Assembly: GCA_023137075.1 (NCBI GenBank)
Contig: JAGLQA010000055.1
Coordinates: 1 to 8,235, forward strand
DNA length: 8,235 nt
Source: Candidatus Aminicenantota bacterium
GTDB lineage: Bacteria > Acidobacteriota > Aminicenantia > UBA2199
Reading direction: 5' to 3'
Each line of letters opens with the position of its first letter. Positions within the stretch are counted from its first letter, which is position 1. This document shows positions 5,441 through 8,235 of the stretch, in pieces. The notes beneath the pieces were generated by a model. The model saw only the letters and a list, made by a program, of their open reading frames with translations. It had not been told where the DNA came from and made no database searches. A program made the position numbers and the translations under genes.

Positions 5441-7606
5441 CTAAATAGTAATCGTATCGGATGTCTCCACGTTTAAGGCGGGATTGTAGGTATAGCCCGA
5501 TTTTACGACATTGGTAACCGTAAAAGTGAAGGTGCCGCCGCCCTTATTTTTAGGAGAAGTTAAGGTTATTTTTCCATCCTGGAGAGTCACTCCTTCGGAA
5601 GTGCCGTTCACGGAACCGGACCAGGTGCCGTATACAGTAGCGCCTTCCATATCAGCGCCGCTGCTGTTTTTAATCCACACGGTGGCTTTTCCGTAGTAGT
5701 TGACACCGCCCACGGTGTAACTCATGGTAATATCATAGACATAAATCTCATTGCTGCCCTGAGGGTCCGTGGTTGCCGAAGCCCCGGAAGAGAAAGCAGT
5801 CTCATTCTGATTGGGGCTCTTGTCACGCGCCTTTCCCCGGTAGGTGTACTGGGTTTCAGGCTGCAAGCCGGAATCTTCATAGGTCGTACTGTCCTGCCAG
5901 CCGCTGTCGTGACCGCCGCCGGCCGTACATTCGAAGTAGTATTCTACGCCGCTGGTATCGGTAGCTGAGGTGGCTGTCATCGAGATCGTTGTGCTACCTG
6001 TGGCATTGGGTTGGGTCGTCCAGGTCATGGGATCGGGTGAGGGCGGGGTTGTATCCGGTTCGCCTGAACCGCCTGCGATTTCCACATGGTCCACGTAGAC
6101 ATATTCCTTATTATCGATACCGAGCGCGACGAATCTTAGTTGGAATTGGGCATTTTCATTTGCACCGGCAGGGAGAACATACTGTACATAGGTCCAGGCA
6201 GTGTCCTGGGTGCGTTCGATCTCATGCCAGGTTGAACCGTCGTACCACTCCACCACCAGGTATTCGTCGGATTCCAGGCCCACGGTCTTGCGTGCATATT
6301 TCACCTGTATATTGCTGAATTCCAGTGTGCTGACCGCTTTGGTCAACGAGCCGCTGCGGCCAAGTTCCGCTGCATAACTACCCATGTAAGCATCGGTCAC
6401 CACTATGGTCTTCCCGGCAATAGTCCAACCGCCGCTTCCTAATTCGCCACTTTCAAACCCATCGCTCCAGGGCAATGCGGGAGGAATAGTATTATCCATG
6501 TTAAATGAGTCGATAACAGTGCCGCCGGCATCCCTGGCTACAAAATAGAGTTGATCGCCCTGGATATCGATCTCGCAAAAATTAAAATCCTGGGTTGCGG
6601 TTACCACGTTGGGGTAGCTGAGACTTGGAGCATAAAGGGGCGCGCCTCCGCCGCCGGTGGTGATATGTTGAATACCATCCACATCGCAGCGGGCATAGTA
6701 GTGATTGTGTCCGCAAAAAACGAGCTTTACCGCATACTGCAGACAAAGGGGCTGGAGGTACTCCTGGACGGTGGTATTATTGCCGTGACCTCCGGCAGAC
6801 CAGCCGGGTTCGTGGAACGCCAGGATTTTCCAGGGTTTAGAGGTGGCAGCCAGGTCGTTTTCCAACCAGGTGTATTGGGCTGAACCGGGAGTGTAGCTAA
6901 CATACTGATCAAGGAGGACCACATGAACCGGGCCATAATCGTAAGAGAAGTAGCGGGTGCCGGTTTCAAAGGGATAAGGTAAATATTTCCGGTAAAGGAC
7001 ACCGGCATACTCATGGTTGCCCATGCAGCCCATGACCGGCATATTGGCCTGGAATTCCAGGGCATCGGGCTGGTCGCGGTCAAAATACTGGCCTGCCCAA
7101 TCGCTCTCGCTGTCACCGTTGTTGACCCAATCACCCGGAAGACAGGCAAAAGTCTGGTAAGCCGGGTCAGCGGTGTAGGTGTTAACCATCTGGGCACAGA
7201 CCGTATTATGGTCGGCAGGGTAGGAACGCGTGTCGCCATAAGCTATAAATTTGAGATTCTGGGCCGTACCGGCCGGGGCCGCGAGAAAAGAACCGGTGTG
7301 CCAGGCGCCGCTGATATAGGCCCGGTAATAATACTTTGTTCCCGGTGTTAAACCGGTAATCGTGTACTTATGTTGATGATCGCTGCCGTACTCGCCGGTC
7401 TGCACACTGCCGGTAGAGTAGGTAGTGTTCGTCCCCCATTCTAAAGTGCCGGTTTCAGAGCCGCTCACCTGCCAGAGGACCGTCATCTGGGTGTTATCAC
7501 CCGGATAGATCAGGTAGGGACCTTTCTCTATGGATGCCTGCAGCGAAGCAGCGGAGATCAATAAAAATACTACTGCTAATAGCGAAAAAACAAATCTTGT
7601 TTTCAT
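5441..7606 (-). CDS. Secreted purple-acid-phosphatase-like metallophosphoesterase with accessory modules
   Basis: A 721-residue protein. ATG 7606 is chosen over TTG 7609 because AAGGAGGT lies about 7 nt upstream. A signal peptide covers residues 1-24 (cleavage after LQA). Modules: an Fn3-like purple-acid-phosphatase N-domain (about 25-113); a calcineurin-like phosphoesterase (about 117-370) with GDTR (124-127), GDW (158-160), GNHE (196-199), FHEPG (264-268), GHNH (299-302) and TGGGGAPLY; a MAM/jelly-roll-like module (about 378-511, starting SDGFESG); an Fn3 module (about 518-613); and an Ig-like C-terminal domain (about 619-721). It should hydrolyse phosphomonoesters or diesters outside the cytoplasm at a dimetal site. 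The first motif is GDTR rather than the plant GDxG, and the Tyr ligand of true purple acid phosphatases (GDxxY) is Asn162. The extra modules may bind carbohydrate or cell surfaces. Parts of the gene are much more GC-rich than the neighbours. Confidence 0.88.
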   Translation of the reverse strand: MKTRFVFSLLAVVFLLISAASLQASIEKGPYLIYPGDNTQMTVLWQVSGSETGTLEWGTNTTYSTGSVQTGEYGSDHQHKYTITGLTPGTKYYYRAYISGAWHTGSFLAAPAGTAQNLKFIAYGDTRSYPADHNTVCAQMVNTYTADPAYQTFACLPGDWVNNGDSESDWAGQYFDRDQPDALEFQANMPVMGCMGNHEYAGVLYRKYLPYPFETGTRYFSYDYGPVHVVLLDQYVSYTPGSAQYTWLENDLAATSKPWKILAFHEPGWSAGGHGNNTTVQEYLQPLCLQYAVKLVFCGHNHYYARCDVDGIQHITTGGGGAPLYAPSLSYPNVVTATQDFNFCEIDIQGDQLYFVARDAGGTVIDSFNMDNTIPPALPWSDGFESGELGSGGWTIAGKTIVVTDAYMGSYAAELGRSGSLTKAVSTLEFSNIQVKYARKTVGLESDEYLVVEWYDGSTWHEIERTQDTAWTYVQYVLPAGANENAQFQLRFVALGIDNKEYVYVDHVEIAGGSGEPDTTPPSPDPMTWTTQPNATGSTTISMTATSATDTSGVEYYFECTAGGGHDSGWQDSTTYEDSGLQPETQYTYRGKARDKSPNQNETAFSSGASATTDPQGSNEIYVYDITMSYTVGGVNYYGKATVWIKNSSGADMEGATVYGTWSGSVNGTSEGVTLQDGKITLTSPKNKGGGTFTFTVTNVVKSGYTYNPALNVETSDTITI

Positions 7607-7670
7607 CAAAATACCTCCTTTTTTAAATTTTAAAATGGGGAATAATTTTCAAACAATTCGCCCTAATAAA

Positions 7671-7698
7671 ATCTTAAACCTTTAATAGAAAATGTCAA
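7671..7698 (-). promoter_or_regulatory. Sigma70-like promoter for the metallophosphoesterase gene
   Basis: On the minus strand a perfect TTGACA (7698-7693) is followed after 16 nt by TAAGAT (7676-7671, 4 of 6). Transcription would begin near 7664, giving a leader of about 58 nt that contains the AAGGAGGT ribosome binding site. Confidence 0.45.
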
Positions 7699-7703
7699 TT
7701 AGA

Positions 7704-7764
7704 CTTAAGTTCTATTTTTGGTTGTATTGCAGATCGAGTCTTTGTTCAATTTGTAGAACTTTAG
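7704..7764. repeat. Imperfect inverted repeat upstream of the phosphoesterase promoter
   Basis: CTTAAGTTCTA (7704-7714) and TAGAACTTTAG (7754-7764) are inverted with one mismatch in 11, separated by 39 nt. The pair lies just upstream of the minus-strand -35 box and could be a regulator-binding pair or part of a decayed element. The function is unknown. Confidence 0.3.
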
Positions 7765-7792
7765 TTTTATTTTGGGTTTTGGTAAAAAATAC

Positions 7793-8068
7793 GTAAGTGT
7801 TCAGTTTTCGGAAGTAAAATGGCAGTTCATGATTGAACGAACCTTAGGGAGGGAATTCTGCACCTGCCCGGCAAGTTGAACGGCCCTTTTTCAGGGACAA
7901 AATTTCACTGTTTGAACGCAGCCGGAATCCACATAGAACGGATTAGGTAGGTGGATTTGGCGAAGTGAGTTTGAAATTTTAGAGAGACGAGCCGCCGGCA
8001 GGTTAATTCCCGGACGGGTGAGTGAAACAGGAACTGCCACAAGTTATTTTCCATAACTGAACACTTAC
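7793..8068. mobile_element. 276-bp near-palindromic MITE-like element with terminal inverted repeats
   Basis: The ends are inverted copies: GTAAGTGTTCAGTT at 7793-7806 is repeated in reverse complement at 8055-8068, and TGGCAGTTC (7820-7828) at 8031-8039. Similarity continues inward at matching offsets: GGGAATT (7851-7857) with 8005-8011, ACCTGCC (7862-7868) with 7997-8003, AAAATTTCA (7899-7907) with 7972-7980, and AATCCAC (7926-7932) with 7951-7957. An 18-nt apex (7933-7950) is left. Flanking octamers AAAAATAC (7785-7792) and AAAATTCC (8069-8076) agree at 6 of 8 bases and may be a decayed target duplication. GTAAG-type ends with 8-bp duplications recall IS66-family elements; the ends can also be read as flanked by TA, as in IS630/Tc1. 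It encodes no transposase, so it would depend on one supplied elsewhere. Confidence 0.62.
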
Positions 8069-8079
8069 AAAATTCCATC

Positions 8080-8108
8080 TTGACAATTTTCCACCTGTGG
8101 ATTATGAT
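8080..8108 (+). promoter_or_regulatory. Near-consensus sigma70 promoter, apparently leaderless, with internal dyad
   Basis: A perfect TTGACA (8080-8085) is separated by exactly 17 nt from TATGAT (8103-8108, 5 of 6). The ATG at 8114 begins 6 nt after the -10 box, so transcription would start at or next to the initiation codon. The spacer contains the inverted repeat TCCAC-CT-GTGGA (8090-8101), positioned where a repressor could block polymerase. Confidence 0.65.
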
Positions 8109-8113
8109 ACGAT

Positions 8114-8235
8114 ATGAAAAAGATATATATATATATGATGTGTTCGGCATTACTTTTTATTGGTTTCCACTGCTCAAAAGCTCCTGTAGAAGAGGTAAAA
8201 CCGGTCGTATTGAAGGTCGGTCCTTCGCAAGTTAC
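8114..8235 (+). CDS. N-terminus of an exported, lipoprotein-like protein (3' truncated by window edge)
   Basis: Forty complete codons are visible before the window ends. The peptide begins MKKIYIYMMCSALLFIGFHC and continues SKAPVEEVKPVVLKVGPSQV. It has a basic start, a hydrophobic core and Cys20 followed by Ser-Lys, which suggests a lipoprotein; the residues before the cysteine (GFH) are an atypical lipobox. The segment VVLKVGPSQVT faintly resembles the first strand of SurA/PrsA-type peptidyl-prolyl isomerases, but that is a guess from few residues. No ribosome binding site precedes ATG 8114, consistent with the leaderless promoter immediately upstream. Alternative starts are the ATGs at 8135 and 8138, at the end of an (AT)7 tract (8123-8136) that lies inside the coding sequence. 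Confidence 0.6.
   Translation, partial: MKKIYIYMMCSALLFIGFHCSKAPVEEVKPVVLKVGPSQV

Larger units (their letters stand above)
7607..8113. other. 507-bp gene-free region: divergent promoters flanking a palindromic element
   Basis: No credible gene lies here. Going left to right it holds the ribosome binding site and promoter of the phosphoesterase (7614-7698, minus strand), an imperfect inverted repeat (7704-7764), the 276-bp palindromic element (7793-8068), and the promoter of the gene at 8114 (8080-8108). An 81-codon minus-strand open frame at 7905-8150 runs through the palindrome and the promoter and is not protein-like. Confidence 0.6.

Noticed and set aside
5989..6318. 109-codon plus-strand open frame antisense to the phosphoesterase
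   Set aside because: Its Arg-, His- and Cys-rich translation is typical of antisense noise, with no ribosome binding site or motif.
6727..7239. 170-codon open frame on the minus strand
   Set aside because: It lies inside the phosphoesterase gene on the same strand in another frame, is rich in Pro, Thr and Arg in the manner of an out-of-frame read of GC-rich DNA, and shows no motif.
7013..7351. 112-codon plus-strand open frame antisense to the phosphoesterase
   Set aside because: It is a shadow of the GC-rich phosphoesterase gene, which has strong domain evidence on the other strand.
7607..7609. TTG codon directly before the phosphoesterase ATG as the start
   Set aside because: It lies only 4 nt from the GGAGG core, while ATG 7606 has the usual 7-nt spacing and is the stronger start codon.
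8087..8104. Two DnaA-box-like sequences (TTTTCCACC and, inverted, TAATCCACA)
   Set aside because: Each differs from the consensus by one base, they overlap the promoter spacer, and there is no cluster, dnaA or other origin gene nearby. They are better explained as the TCCAC/GTGGA dyad.
7905..8150. 81-codon minus-strand frame across the palindromic element
   Set aside because: It reads through the terminal inverted repeat and across the promoter at 8080-8108; the translation has no domain character.

Overview
The window (8,235 bp) looks like bacterial chromosome from a diderm with many exported proteins. Several features recall uncultured phyla such as Candidatus Aminicenantes: a secreted 6-bladed beta-propeller protein, a secreted M49-type protein, multidomain secreted enzymes and short GTAGGGGC-type intergenic hairpins. 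That assignment is inference only; no rRNA or other phylogenetic marker is present. No tRNA, rRNA, CRISPR array, intact transposase or phage gene was found.

Layout, left to right. (1) The 3' end of a rubrerythrin/ferritin-like gene (+, ends 242). (2) About 395 bp without an intact gene (243-637), holding a possible 35-codon membrane-protein remnant, a cluster of small GC-rich hairpin repeats and a sigma70-type promoter. (3) An exported 6-bladed beta-propeller protein (+, 638-1753). (4) An unrecognised 293-residue cytoplasmic protein (-, 1805-2686) with its own good promoter and GTG start. (5) An AI-2E/PerM-family permease (+, 2798-3883), followed 71 bp later by an exported protein (+, 3955-5364). 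The second is recognisable as a peptidase family M49 (dipeptidyl peptidase III) relative whose catalytic residues are destroyed (HRLSH instead of HExxH, KTG instead of AHG). (6) A GC-rich perfect palindrome overlapping that gene's stop codon. (7) A 721-residue secreted metallophosphoesterase (-, 5441-7606) with an Fn3-like N-terminus, a MAM/jelly-roll-like module, an Fn3 module and an Ig-like C-terminal module. (8) About 500 bp without a gene, containing a 276-bp near-palindromic element with terminal inverted repeats (7793-8068), probably a MITE. (9) A near-consensus promoter whose -10 box ends 5 nt before the ATG of a truncated gene for an exported or lipoprotein-like product (+, 8114 to the window end).

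The genes do not form an obvious pathway. Strand changes and separate promoters suggest mostly single-gene transcription units; 2798-5364 is the only plausible two-gene unit. The common theme is export: at least three, probably four, of the products carry N-terminal signal or anchor sequences. The most unusual items are the M49-like pseudopeptidase and the palindromic mobile-element remnant sitting directly upstream of an apparently leaderless promoter.
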